Origin: Candidatus Saccharimonadota bacterium
GTDB lineage: Bacteria > Patescibacteriota > Saccharimonadia > Saccharimonadales > UBA4665
Length of the DNA stretch: 9,277 bases
Assembly (NCBI GenBank): GCA_028289265.1
Contig: JAQGGU010000089.1
Span: 1 to 9,277 of the forward strand
Reading direction: 5' to 3'
The notes under the pieces are model-generated. The model had not been told where the DNA came from, did no database searches, and saw nothing but the letters and a program-made list of their open reading frames with translations. This document shows positions 1 through 5,915 of this stretch, one piece after another. Numbering within the stretch: position 1 is the stretch's first letter; every line of letters starts with the position of its first letter. Both the position numbers and the translations under genes were made by a program.

Positions 1-546
1 AGATGCTCCCGCCGCTTGTATAAGCATGACATTCCTGACTTTGGGACCCTTCGACTGCTTGTTAGCCATTTCGGCTGCCTTGACGGCTGCCGGCCCTCCC
101 ATTGAATGGCCCTCCGCGTCAAACTCCTTAATGCCATGTTTGTTATAGATATCTCTCATAACAGCGCTGACCTCTTCCGGCAGCAGGTCTTCGGGATGTA
201 GTAAGCTACGCGGAGTTAGCGTACGGATACCTTGATGCCGTGCGGGCTTAATGGTAACTGCGTTTTGGCCGCCTAGTGCCATCGCATGCGCCATTGGTAC
301 ATAGGCACTTTTGGTTGAGCCAAAGCCCGGGACAAGAATGTTTAGAACTGTGCTGCCAAGGGGCACTACAGTGTTAATCGTATAGGGAACACGAACATTA
401 TCGCCGTAGGCTATGCCTGATACTTTTGACAGATATGGATTGTTAGAACGCGGATGGCGCTTTTGGTATAGACGCGCAAGCTGTAGCTGTGGCTCATAAA
501 ACCCGTCATCCGGAGCTTGTTCATTCGTACGGTGGGGAGAAGCCAT
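1..546 (-). CDS. Alpha/beta hydrolase, N-terminal part (runs off left edge)
   Basis: Reading the minus strand from the ATG at 546 gives 182 codons with no stop up to the window edge, so the C-terminal part is missing. The protein shows a beta-strand ending in L-V-P-G-F-G-S (residues 71-77), which fits the oxyanion-hole strand of an alpha/beta hydrolase. A nucleophile elbow G-H-S-M-G-G follows at residues 146-151, with Ser148 as the likely nucleophile. The catalytic acid and histidine would lie beyond the edge. Residues 1-60 are a polar N-terminal extension without a signal peptide or membrane segment, so a cytoplasmic enzyme is likely. The fold assignment is fairly secure; the substrate (ester, lipid, peptide or other) cannot be told. 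The gene is divergent from gatC and therefore not in that operon. An AGGA at 562..559 lies 12 nt before the ATG, a rather long spacing. Confidence 0.85.
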   Translation of the reverse strand, partial: MASPHRTNEQAPDDGFYEPQLQLARLYQKRHPRSNNPYLSKVSGIAYGDNVRVPYTINTVVPLGSTVLNILVPGFGSTKSAYVPMAHAMALGGQNAVTIKPARHQGIRTLTPRSLLHPEDLLPEEVSAVMRDIYNKHGIKEFDAEGHSMGGPAAVKAAEMANKQSKGPKVRNVMLIQAAGAS

Positions 547-556
547 GTCGTCTCTA

Positions 557-589
557 AGTCCTATTGTATACTCTATGAGCAATAGTACT
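557..589. repeat. 33-bp dyad in front of the hydrolase gene (operator or leader hairpin)
   Basis: The arms AGTCCTATTG (557-566) and CAATAGTACT (580-589) are inverted copies with a single mismatch and a 13-nt spacer, centred at 573. Read on the minus strand, the dyad covers the proposed -10 and start-site region of the hydrolase gene. Its downstream arm includes the AGGA that could act as the ribosome binding site. It could be a repressor operator or, if transcription starts further upstream, an RNA hairpin hiding the ribosome binding site. The symmetry is seen directly; the role is inferred. Confidence 0.5.
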
Positions 590-609
590 CTGAGCATAAG
601 GGAAGTCAA
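582..609 (-). promoter_or_regulatory. Putative promoter of the hydrolase gene
   Basis: On the minus strand TTGACT (609..604; 5 of 6 matches to TTGACA) is followed after 16 nt by TACTAT (587..582; 4 of 6 matches to TATAAT, keeping the important A at position 2 and the final T). A start near 575 would give a leader of about 30 nt. A second possible -10, TATATT at 613..608, lies upstream with no good -35. Confidence 0.4.
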
Positions 610-658
610 TATAAAAAGCTTATGTTTTAATGGAAGGGGTAATAATCCGTGGCACGAC

Positions 659-687
659 TAAACAACCCAAAGATTTTCTGGTATATT
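659..687 (+). promoter_or_regulatory. Promoter of the gat operon, near-leaderless
   Basis: TAAACA (659-664; 4 of 6 to TTGACA) is separated by 17 nt from TATATT (682-687; 5 of 6 to TATAAT). Transcription would begin around 693-696, zero to about four bases before the gatC ATG at 697. No Shine-Dalgarno sequence precedes that ATG, which agrees with a leaderless mRNA. Other genes here do have clear ribosome binding sites. Confidence 0.5.
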
Positions 688-696
688 AAGTAGAAT

Positions 697-990
697 ATGG
701 CCGACCTCACACGGGACGATATCTTAAAATTGGCTGCGCTTTCGCGCATAGACCTCACGGATAATGAGGTTGATGAGTTTGCTGGTGAAATCAGCGAAAT
801 TCTTAAATATGTCGAGCATTTGAATGAGATAGATGTTGACGGACTGCAGCCAACAAGCCAGGTAACGGGACTGGTAAACGTAACTCGCAAGGATGAGATA
901 CAGGGTTACGGCTACGAGCCAAAAGATCTTTTAAAGAACGTACCCGAAGTGGAAGAAGATCAGATAAAAGTCAAAAGGATGATTGGTTAA
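697..990 (+). CDS. gatC: Asp-tRNA(Asn)/Glu-tRNA(Gln) amidotransferase subunit C
   Basis: This 97-residue protein is of normal GatC length and matches the family throughout. It has an N-terminal helical part in which A-A-L-S-R-I-D-L-T stands for the usual A-x-L-A-R-L-x-L-x motif (about residues 13-21). A second helix follows with E-I-S-E-I-L (31-36) and V-E-H-L-N-E-I-D (39-46). The extended C-terminal half wraps around GatA and GatB in known structures, and contains the R-K-D-E segment near residue 64. GatC stabilises the GatA-GatB pair that amidates mischarged Glu-tRNA(Gln) and Asp-tRNA(Asn). The ATG at 697 gives the expected N-terminus and has no ribosome binding site before it, probably because the transcript starts there. 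It is the first gene of a tight operon; gatA begins about 5 bases after the TAA. Confidence 0.95.
   Translation: MADLTRDDILKLAALSRIDLTDNEVDEFAGEISEILKYVEHLNEIDVDGLQPTSQVTGLVNVTRKDEIQGYGYEPKDLLKNVPEVEEDQIKVKRMIG
976..979 (+). promoter_or_regulatory. Ribosome binding site candidate for gatA, start ambiguous
   Basis: AGGA inside the end of gatC is the only Shine-Dalgarno-like sequence nearby. It lies 15 nt before the ATG at 995 but only 3 nt before an in-frame TTG at 983. Neither spacing is ideal. I prefer the ATG because the protein then begins like other GatA proteins. Coupling to the end of gatC translation may matter more than this site. Confidence 0.3.
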
Positions 991-994
991 TCGA

Positions 995-2425
995 ATGAGT
1001 ACAAGCCAGTGGTTACCTATTCGGGATATTGCTGCCAAGGTAAATGGCGGGGAACTGAAAGCTGTTGACCTGGTTGAGCGTGCGCTGAGTACTATTGCTG
1101 AAAAAGAAGAATTCGCGGCAATACTGGCTACCACTGAGGTTCGTGCCCGTGCACGTGCCCAGGAGATTGACGCCCGCGTCAGCCGGGGTGAACACGCGGG
1201 TTCTCTAGCTGGAGTGCCATTCATAGCCAAAGATAATTTTCTTGTTTTTGGTGCCGAGACTACGGCTGCAAGCAATATCCTGAAAGGCTTCGACGCGCCA
1301 TACCAAAGTACGGCTATCGAAAAGCTGGAAGCGGCTGGCGCTATTTGCGTAGCCAAGGCGAACCTGGATGCCTTCGCGCATGGCTCGAGTACCGAAAACA
1401 GTGACTTTATGGTTACTAAGAACCCGCATGATATCACGCGGGTTCCGGGTGGTTCATCAGGCGGTTCTGCTGCTGCAGTGATACTTGATATGGCGCCATT
1501 TGCACTGGGTACCGATACTGGCGGTTCTATCCGTCTACCCGCGAGCTTTTGCGGTGCTGTCGGCTACAAGCCAACGTATGGATTGGTGTCACGAAGCGGC
1601 GTTGTGGCTATGGCTAGTAGCACGGACGTCATTGGCCCGATGACCCGAACCGTTGACGACGCGGCAGTGGTACTTAATGTCATGGCCGGTCGTGACCCTC
1701 TCGACAGTACGACCATCGACCGTGAGGACGATGACTACACCTCATTTTCCGGTGATCTGAAAGGCAAAAAGGTCGGCGTTATTAAAGAGTACATGGCCGA
1801 AGGATTATCGACGGGTGTCCGTGAGCAGATCGAAAGCGCGATCGAAAAAATGCGTACTGCCGGAGCGGAAATCATCGAAGTCAGTCTGCCGACATTGCCG
1901 GCTGCGCTCGCGGTGTATTACATCATTTGTCCAGCTGAGGTCAGTAGTAACTTAAGCCGCTATGACGGCCAGAAGTATGGCTATACCTATGACCAGGCTG
2001 CAGATCTTGCGGAAAGCTACAGTAAGACTCGTTCAACCGGCTTCGGCAAAGAAGCCAAGCGTCGCATTATCATCGGAACTTACGTGCTTTCGAGCGGTTA
2101 TTATGACGCCTATTACAAAAAGGCGCAGACGGTACGCACCAAGCTCATCGCTGAATTCGCGGCTGCTTTTGAACAGGTGGATTTCCTGGTTGGTCCAACG
2201 GCGCCGACGCCCGCATTTAAGATCGGTGAACATTCTAGCGACCCTTTGCAGATGTACTTGACGGATATTATGACCGTCGCCGTAAACCTAGTAGGCGTAC
2301 CGGCGATTAGTATACCGGCTGGCACCAGTGAAGGGTTGCCAGTGGGGCTGCAGATTATTGCGGCGCAGCGCCAGGATAAAGATTTGTTAGCCACTGCAAA
2401 GGCAGCGGAGGGGCTGCTAGCATGA
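995..2425 (+). CDS. gatA: Asp-tRNA(Asn)/Glu-tRNA(Gln) amidotransferase subunit A
   Basis: GatA is the glutaminase of the complex. It is an amidase-signature enzyme that releases ammonia from glutamine and passes it to GatB. From the ATG at 995 the protein has 476 residues, close to the usual 480 or so. The Ser-cisSer-Lys triad is complete: Lys79 in V-P-F-I-A-K-D, cis-Ser154 in P-G-G-S-S-G-G-S (151-158) and Ser178 in G-T-D-T-G-G-S-I-R (172-180). These positions coincide with the numbering I recall for Staphylococcus aureus GatA. The C-terminal G-L-P-V-G-L-Q-I-I motif is also typical. An in-frame TTG at 983 would add four residues. The TGA stop overlaps the ATG of the next gene (ATGA at 2422-2425), so the two are probably translationally coupled. 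Confidence 0.96.
   Translation: MSTSQWLPIRDIAAKVNGGELKAVDLVERALSTIAEKEEFAAILATTEVRARARAQEIDARVSRGEHAGSLAGVPFIAKDNFLVFGAETTAASNILKGFDAPYQSTAIEKLEAAGAICVAKANLDAFAHGSSTENSDFMVTKNPHDITRVPGGSSGGSAAAVILDMAPFALGTDTGGSIRLPASFCGAVGYKPTYGLVSRSGVVAMASSTDVIGPMTRTVDDAAVVLNVMAGRDPLDSTTIDREDDDYTSFSGDLKGKKVGVIKEYMAEGLSTGVREQIESAIEKMRTAGAEIIEVSLPTLPAALAVYYIICPAEVSSNLSRYDGQKYGYTYDQAADLAESYSKTRSTGFGKEAKRRIIIGTYVLSSGYYDAYYKKAQTVRTKLIAEFAAAFEQVDFLVGPTAPTPAFKIGEHSSDPLQMYLTDIMTVAVNLVGVPAISIPAGTSEGLPVGLQIIAAQRQDKDLLATAKAAEGLLA
2407..2411 (+). promoter_or_regulatory. Strong ribosome binding site inside the end of gatA
   Basis: GGAGG lies 10 nt before the ATG at 2422, within the last codons of gatA. It gives the small membrane protein its own entry site in addition to coupling through the ATGA overlap, so that protein is likely made in real amounts. 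Confidence 0.6.
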
Positions 2426-2838
2426 ACGATAACCTTCTCTTAGTCGGTGCTTCTGTTGGCTTGATAGTTATCATGTTTATCGTGCGATTGGTCGTCAAAA
2501 GACGTTCGCCAAGAGCACTTAATGCTGAGTACTTCCAAGCACGCTGGAAAGAATTACAGAAAATGTGTGGCGACAAAACAACTTGGCCGTTAGCAATTAT
2601 AGATGCCGATAAGCTGCTTGATGAAGCACTGCGAAAAAGCCGCGTAAAGGGAAAGACTATGGGAGAACGCCTTGTTACTGCCCAGCGCACGCTAAGTAAT
2701 AACGATGCCGTCTGGTTCGCTCACAAGTTACGAAACAAACTGGTGCACGAAGATATGACTAACCTTAAAGAAGCCGATGTCAAGAATGCCCTCATCGGGT
2801 TTCGGCAAGCACTCAAAGATCTGGGGGCGCTCAAATGA
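2422..2838 (+). CDS. Small membrane-anchored protein with HEPN-like R-N-x-x-x-H motif
   Basis: This 138-residue protein is not a standard gat gene. Residues about 5-25 form one hydrophobic helix. The basic stretch V-K-R-R-S-P-R (25-31) follows, which by the positive-inside rule puts the rest in the cytoplasm. The soluble part (30-138) looks all-helical. It ends with L-R-N-K-L-V-H-E (103-110), an R-x4-H motif with Asn after the Arg, as in HEPN domains, many of which are RNases. The preceding W-P-L-A-I-I-D-A-D-K-L-L-D-E-A-L helix (55-70) also fits HEPN-like proteins. The gene overlaps gatA and gatB by ATGA at both ends, so its product is made together with GatCAB. An RNA- or tRNA-related role is an inference from motif and context. 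A scaffold function without nuclease activity is equally possible. Confidence 0.85.
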   Translation: MNDNLLLVGASVGLIVIMFIVRLVVKRRSPRALNAEYFQARWKELQKMCGDKTTWPLAIIDADKLLDEALRKSRVKGKTMGERLVTAQRTLSNNDAVWFAHKLRNKLVHEDMTNLKEADVKNALIGFRQALKDLGALK

Positions 2839-4301
2839 TCAGTGACGAAATCCGCAAACAATACACAGCGACTATCGGTATCGAATGCCATGTTCAGCTG
2901 AAAACAGCTACGAAGTTATTCTCCGCAGTTGGAAACGATGCACGTGAAGCACCACCGAACACTCTTGTGAGTCATATTGACTTTGGACTGCCCGGCGCGC
3001 TGCCGGTACTCAACGCGGAGGCTGTTCACCTTGCTATGAAGGCTGCTTTCGCGCTGGGTTCCGTGCCGCAGAAATTCAGTAAATTCGACCGGAAGCACTA
3101 TTTTTATCCCGACCTTCCCATGGGCTATCAAATAACCCAGTATGATGAGCCTATTGTTCTTGGCGGCTCTGTCACAGTAAACATAGACGGCGAAAGCAAA
3201 ACTATAGGTATCACTCGGGCACACATGGAAGCGGATGCCGGCAAAAGCGTGCATCCCGTAGGAAAAGATTATTCACTAGTAGACCTAAACCGGGCCGGTA
3301 CGCCTCTCCTTGAGATTGTGTCTGAGCCTGAAATGCATACTGCAGCCGAAGCCAAAGCGTATGCCCACGAGCTGTACCTTCGTATGAAGTATGCTGATGT
3401 GTCGGACGCAAACCTCTACTACGGCAATATGCGTTTCGACGTGAATGTCAGTGTCAGTAAAACCGACCAGTTCGGTACGCGAACTGAGACAAAGAACATT
3501 AATAGTTTTCGTGCCGTCGAGAAAGTCGTTGATTACGAGATCAGCCGGCAAATACAGGTGCTTGAAGACGGTGGCGTGATACTGCAGGAAACGCGCGGGT
3601 GGGATGATACGAAGCTGCGAACCTTTTCTCAGCGCACTAAAGAAGATGCCCAAGACTATAGGTATTTCCCCGACCCTGACCTCCCTCCAATTGTTCTGAC
3701 TGATGAGGATGTCGAAAATGTACGCGCCGAAATGCCCGTACTGCCCGATGAGTGGCGTCAGCGTCTTGGTGCCCTGGGCCTTGATACCTCCCAAGTTGAA
3801 GCTTTGCTCGATGCCCAGGTTGAGTTTACCGCGGAAGGGTATTTGCCCTTGCTTGAGCGCTCTATGGACGACTCCGTATTTGCCAAGCAGCTTGCCAACT
3901 GGATAGTTAATATTGATATTCCGTTCGTGCGTGACGCTAGTAGGGCTGTCAGTGTTGAACGAGTCGTACTCTATAAAGCCGTCACTGACCTTGTCGGTAG
4001 CGGTAAGATTAGCTCGACCAATGCCAAGGCACTTATCGTGGAACTTCTTGCTGTTGATACGCTTCCTGGCGACGTAGCCAAATATGCAGAAGAAAAAGGC
4101 TATATCCAGGTATCTGATGAAGGTGAAATCATGAAGGTTGTCGAGCAAGTCATTGCTGATAACCCAAAGCCAGTCGAAGATATCAAGAATGGTGAAATGA
4201 AGGCAATCGGTTTCCTTGTCGGCCAAGTGATGAAAGCTTCGCAGGGCAAAGCAAACCCGGCACTCGCCCAGCAGCTGATAAAAAAAGTGTTAGACTTGTA
4301 A
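2835..4301 (+). CDS. gatB: Asp-tRNA(Asn)/Glu-tRNA(Gln) amidotransferase subunit B
   Basis: GatB activates the side chain of the mischarged aminoacyl-tRNA by phosphorylation and amidates it with ammonia from GatA. The 488 residues are of normal length. The cradle domain begins with I-G-I-E-C-H-V-Q-L (14-22), supplying Glu17 and His19. It continues with G-L-P-G-A-L-P-V-L-N (51-60), F-D-R-K-H-Y-F-Y-P-D (84-93) and H-M-E-A-D-A-G-K (130-137), whose acidic residues belong to the metal/ATP site. The tail domain (about 342-488, YqeY-like, tRNA-binding) has L-A-N-W-I-V-N and ends with G-F-L-V-G-Q-V-M-K-A-S-Q-G-K-A-N-P (459-475). Cysteines found in some GatB proteins near residues 45-50 are absent, as in Bacillus. 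The segment usually E-E-G-S before R-x-D-x-N is Y-Y-G-N (195-198). The start is fixed by an ATGA overlap with the preceding gene. Confidence 0.96.
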   Translation: MISDEIRKQYTATIGIECHVQLKTATKLFSAVGNDAREAPPNTLVSHIDFGLPGALPVLNAEAVHLAMKAAFALGSVPQKFSKFDRKHYFYPDLPMGYQITQYDEPIVLGGSVTVNIDGESKTIGITRAHMEADAGKSVHPVGKDYSLVDLNRAGTPLLEIVSEPEMHTAAEAKAYAHELYLRMKYADVSDANLYYGNMRFDVNVSVSKTDQFGTRTETKNINSFRAVEKVVDYEISRQIQVLEDGGVILQETRGWDDTKLRTFSQRTKEDAQDYRYFPDPDLPPIVLTDEDVENVRAEMPVLPDEWRQRLGALGLDTSQVEALLDAQVEFTAEGYLPLLERSMDDSVFAKQLANWIVNIDIPFVRDASRAVSVERVVLYKAVTDLVGSGKISSTNAKALIVELLAVDTLPGDVAKYAEEKGYIQVSDEGEIMKVVEQVIADNPKPVEDIKNGEMKAIGFLVGQVMKASQGKANPALAQQLIKKVLDL

Positions 4302-4308
4302 CATAACC

Positions 4309-4313
4309 GGAGG
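4309..4313 (+). promoter_or_regulatory. Ribosome binding site of the 179-residue unknown gene
   Basis: GGAGG is placed 7 nt before the ATG at 4321, an optimal arrangement in the 19-base gap after gatB. It selects this ATG over an out-of-frame ATG at 4317 and supports the reading frame as a real gene. Confidence 0.65.
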
Positions 4314-4320
4314 CAAATGT

Positions 4321-4860
4321 ATGGCCAGTGCAGGAGAAAATGTCACTATTTTCAGAGATGTGGTCACTGGTTCGATTGCACAAAGCCTCGTGGGTCATGT
4401 TAGCTCTTGGTCTGGCACACGCCAGTGCGCACTAGTGAATGGTCTGCAGTATTTCTCATTAGGCACGCAGGATGCCCGCCCGGCGGTTTTAGATCAAAAT
4501 GAGGGACGATGTTGGGGAATTGTCAAAAATAAGCACAGAGTAGCATCATTTACTGGTGAGATAGCTATTGTTTCGATAGAAGAGGAAGATGACCGCTTGC
4601 GACGCATCTGGCGTATAGCTACGCCGTTAGGGCAGACAACAGGCGTCAATAGTCAGCGAATACTGAGTACGTCAGATGAGGTGCAGTGGGCGGTCGACTG
4701 GGCTGTATCGCCTCACATGCGAGAGCGCGCCTTGGATACAGTATGTCAGCTGTCAGCGGAAGAGCTAGTACTTATCCGAGAAAGTTGTAGTAAGGGTGCG
4801 GGTAGTGTCTCGACCGTTAGTGACGGCTTCGCTGGCCTGCGTCGTTGGGGGGCTGTATGA
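4321..4860 (+). CDS. Unrecognised 179-residue protein between gatB and galU
   Basis: I do not recognise this protein. It is soluble, with no signal peptide and no membrane segment. The first 100 residues alternate short hydrophobic strands with polar turns (for example V-T-I-F-R-D-V-V at 8-15 and G-E-I-A-I-V-S-I at 79-86), suggesting a beta-rich domain. Residues 118-158 look helical (W-A-V-D-W-A-V-S-P-H-M at 123-133 and L-S-A-E-E-L-V-L-I-R at 144-153). Four cysteines (36, 64, 142, 156) are scattered and form no metal-binding pair. It follows gatB after 19 bases with an excellent ribosome binding site and no terminator between, so it probably shares the gat transcript. A TGA stop and a 37-base gap precede galU. 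Frame, spacing and ribosome binding site support a real gene; function is unknown. Confidence 0.8.
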   Translation: MASAGENVTIFRDVVTGSIAQSLVGHVSSWSGTRQCALVNGLQYFSLGTQDARPAVLDQNEGRCWGIVKNKHRVASFTGEIAIVSIEEEDDRLRRIWRIATPLGQTTGVNSQRILSTSDEVQWAVDWAVSPHMRERALDTVCQLSAEELVLIRESCSKGAGSVSTVSDGFAGLRRWGAV

Positions 4861-4897
4861 TGTTCAGCATTATTTTATTATCTAAAACGGAGTACGT

Positions 4898-5791
4898 ATG
4901 ACAAAGGTAACAAAAGCAGTTATAGCAGCAGCGGGTTTCGGAACAAGATTTTTGCCACAAACAAAGGCGATGCCAAAAGAGATGCTCCCGCTCGTCGATA
5001 AACCAATCATTCAGTATATTGTCGAAGACCTGGTGGCGGCCGGCATTAAGGATATTATCATAGTCGGAAGCAGCAACAAGCGGGCTATCGAAGACCACTT
5101 TGATATGCCAAGTCAGGACCTGTTAGCCAACCTGAAGGCCGGCGGACCGAGCAAGCAGCCATACATAGAGCAGATTGAGAAAATAGCTAACCTAGCCAAT
5201 TTCGTATACATTCGACAAAAAGGCCCCTACGGTACGGCGACTCCGATTATGAACGCCGCACACCTTATCGGAAATGAACCGTTCATCTACTCCTTTGCTG
5301 ACGATCTAACGGTAGCTACACCGAATAGTTTTCAGCAAATGGTTGCACTCTATGAGGAATATCAGGGTGGTATCTTGCCGTGTATCCAGATAAGTGACGA
5401 CCGTGACTACAAGCGCTACGGAATAATCGGCGGCGAGCAGGTGCGCCAGGACGTTATCAAGATGGACTCTGTCATCGAAAAACCAGGTAAGGACGCGGCA
5501 CCTTCCAATTTTGCGAGTGTCGGTGGTTATCTCTTTACGCCAGGTGTATTCTCATACTTGGAAAATGGCCTTAAAAATCTTCCCGAGGGCAAGGAATTCT
5601 ATGTAACTGATAGTATCATCGAGCCAATGCTAAAAGATGGTAAGGCTTTCTATGGCTGTGCTATCCAAAACAGTAAGCGATATGACACTGGTGATAAACT
5701 CGAGTATATAAAGACGGTCATTGACTTTGCTCTTAAGGACCCCGATATGTCTGGTGAAATACTGGAATTTATCCGCACCAAAAACCGCTAG
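4898..5791 (+). CDS. galU: UTP-glucose-1-phosphate uridylyltransferase
   Basis: The enzyme makes UDP-glucose from UTP and glucose 1-phosphate in the cytoplasm, for glycolipid, polysaccharide and other envelope sugars. Its 297 residues match GalU in length. The nucleotide-binding loop A-A-G-F-G-T-R-F-L-P (11-20) is followed by T-K-A-M-P-K-E-M-L-P (22-31) with the conserved lysines, then D-K-P-I-I-Q-Y-I-V (34-42). A-D-D (134-136) supplies the metal-binding aspartate, V-I-E-K-P (192-196) the phosphate-contacting lysine, and E-F-Y-V-T-D (233-238) and Y-D-T-G-D-K (262-267) complete the family pattern. The loop usually reading G-L-G-H-A is G-T-A-T-P (112-116). A GGAG at 4889-4892 lies 5 nt before the ATG. 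With no terminator upstream it may be the last gene of the gat transcript. A UDP-N-acetylglucosamine or dTDP-glucose enzyme is less likely from these motifs. Confidence 0.93.
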   Translation: MTKVTKAVIAAAGFGTRFLPQTKAMPKEMLPLVDKPIIQYIVEDLVAAGIKDIIIVGSSNKRAIEDHFDMPSQDLLANLKAGGPSKQPYIEQIEKIANLANFVYIRQKGPYGTATPIMNAAHLIGNEPFIYSFADDLTVATPNSFQQMVALYEEYQGGILPCIQISDDRDYKRYGIIGGEQVRQDVIKMDSVIEKPGKDAAPSNFASVGGYLFTPGVFSYLENGLKNLPEGKEFYVTDSIIEPMLKDGKAFYGCAIQNSKRYDTGDKLEYIKTVIDFALKDPDMSGEILEFIRTKNR

Positions 5792-5796
5792 TTATT

Positions 5797-5813
5797 ACTT
5801 AAGCAATTTAAGT
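5797..5813. repeat. Short A+T-rich inverted repeat after galU
   Basis: ACTTAA and TTAAGT with a 5-nt spacer start 5 bases after the galU stop. The stem is only six pairs, nearly all A-T, and no T-run follows. It is at most a weak end for the galU transcript and may be chance. Confidence 0.25.
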
Positions 5814-5860
5814 GTTATAGTATGACTGTGAAATATCTTTATTCATTCATTTAACAATAA

Positions 5861-5869
5861 TGATATATT
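5861..5869 (+). promoter_or_regulatory. Extended -10 promoter for the YtxG/YtxH-like pair
   Basis: TG-A-TATATT is a full extended -10 (TGn plus 5 of 6 matches to TATAAT). No good -35 sits 17 nt upstream, which is common with extended -10 elements. Transcription from about 5876 would leave a 40-nt leader ending in GGAG (5905-5908), 7 nt before the ATG at 5916. The surrounding 124-base gap contains nothing else that I can name. Confidence 0.45.
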
Positions 5870-5915
5870 TGCAAGCACAGTCCGCCTGTAAACCAACTTT
5901 AACTGGAGATACCAC

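Noticed and set aside
627..890. Minus-strand reading frame reaching into the gatC promoter region
   Set aside because: It overlaps gatC in antisense and ends in the intergenic region; low-complexity serine-rich product.
983..997. TTG at 983 as the gatA start
   Set aside because: It overlaps the end of gatC and is only 3 nt from AGGA. The ATG at 995 gives the usual GatA N-terminus and family-like numbering of the catalytic residues. Not fully excluded.
931..1437. Minus-strand reading frame (168 codons) across the gatC-gatA junction
   Set aside because: It is antisense to two conserved genes and has no motif or start signal.
2955..2985. Missing cysteines in the N-terminal part of GatB as a lost zinc site
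   Set aside because: Bacillus-type GatB also lacks them, so this is ordinary family variation.
3285..4226. Long minus-strand reading frame (313 codons) opposite gatB
   Set aside because: It lies wholly antisense to a clearly conserved gene, has no ribosome binding site or recognisable motif, and its composition is that of a mirrored coding frame.
4876..4881. TATTAT as a private galU promoter
   Set aside because: There is no -35 at 16-18 nt, and a start 7 nt downstream would fall on or after the galU ribosome binding site.
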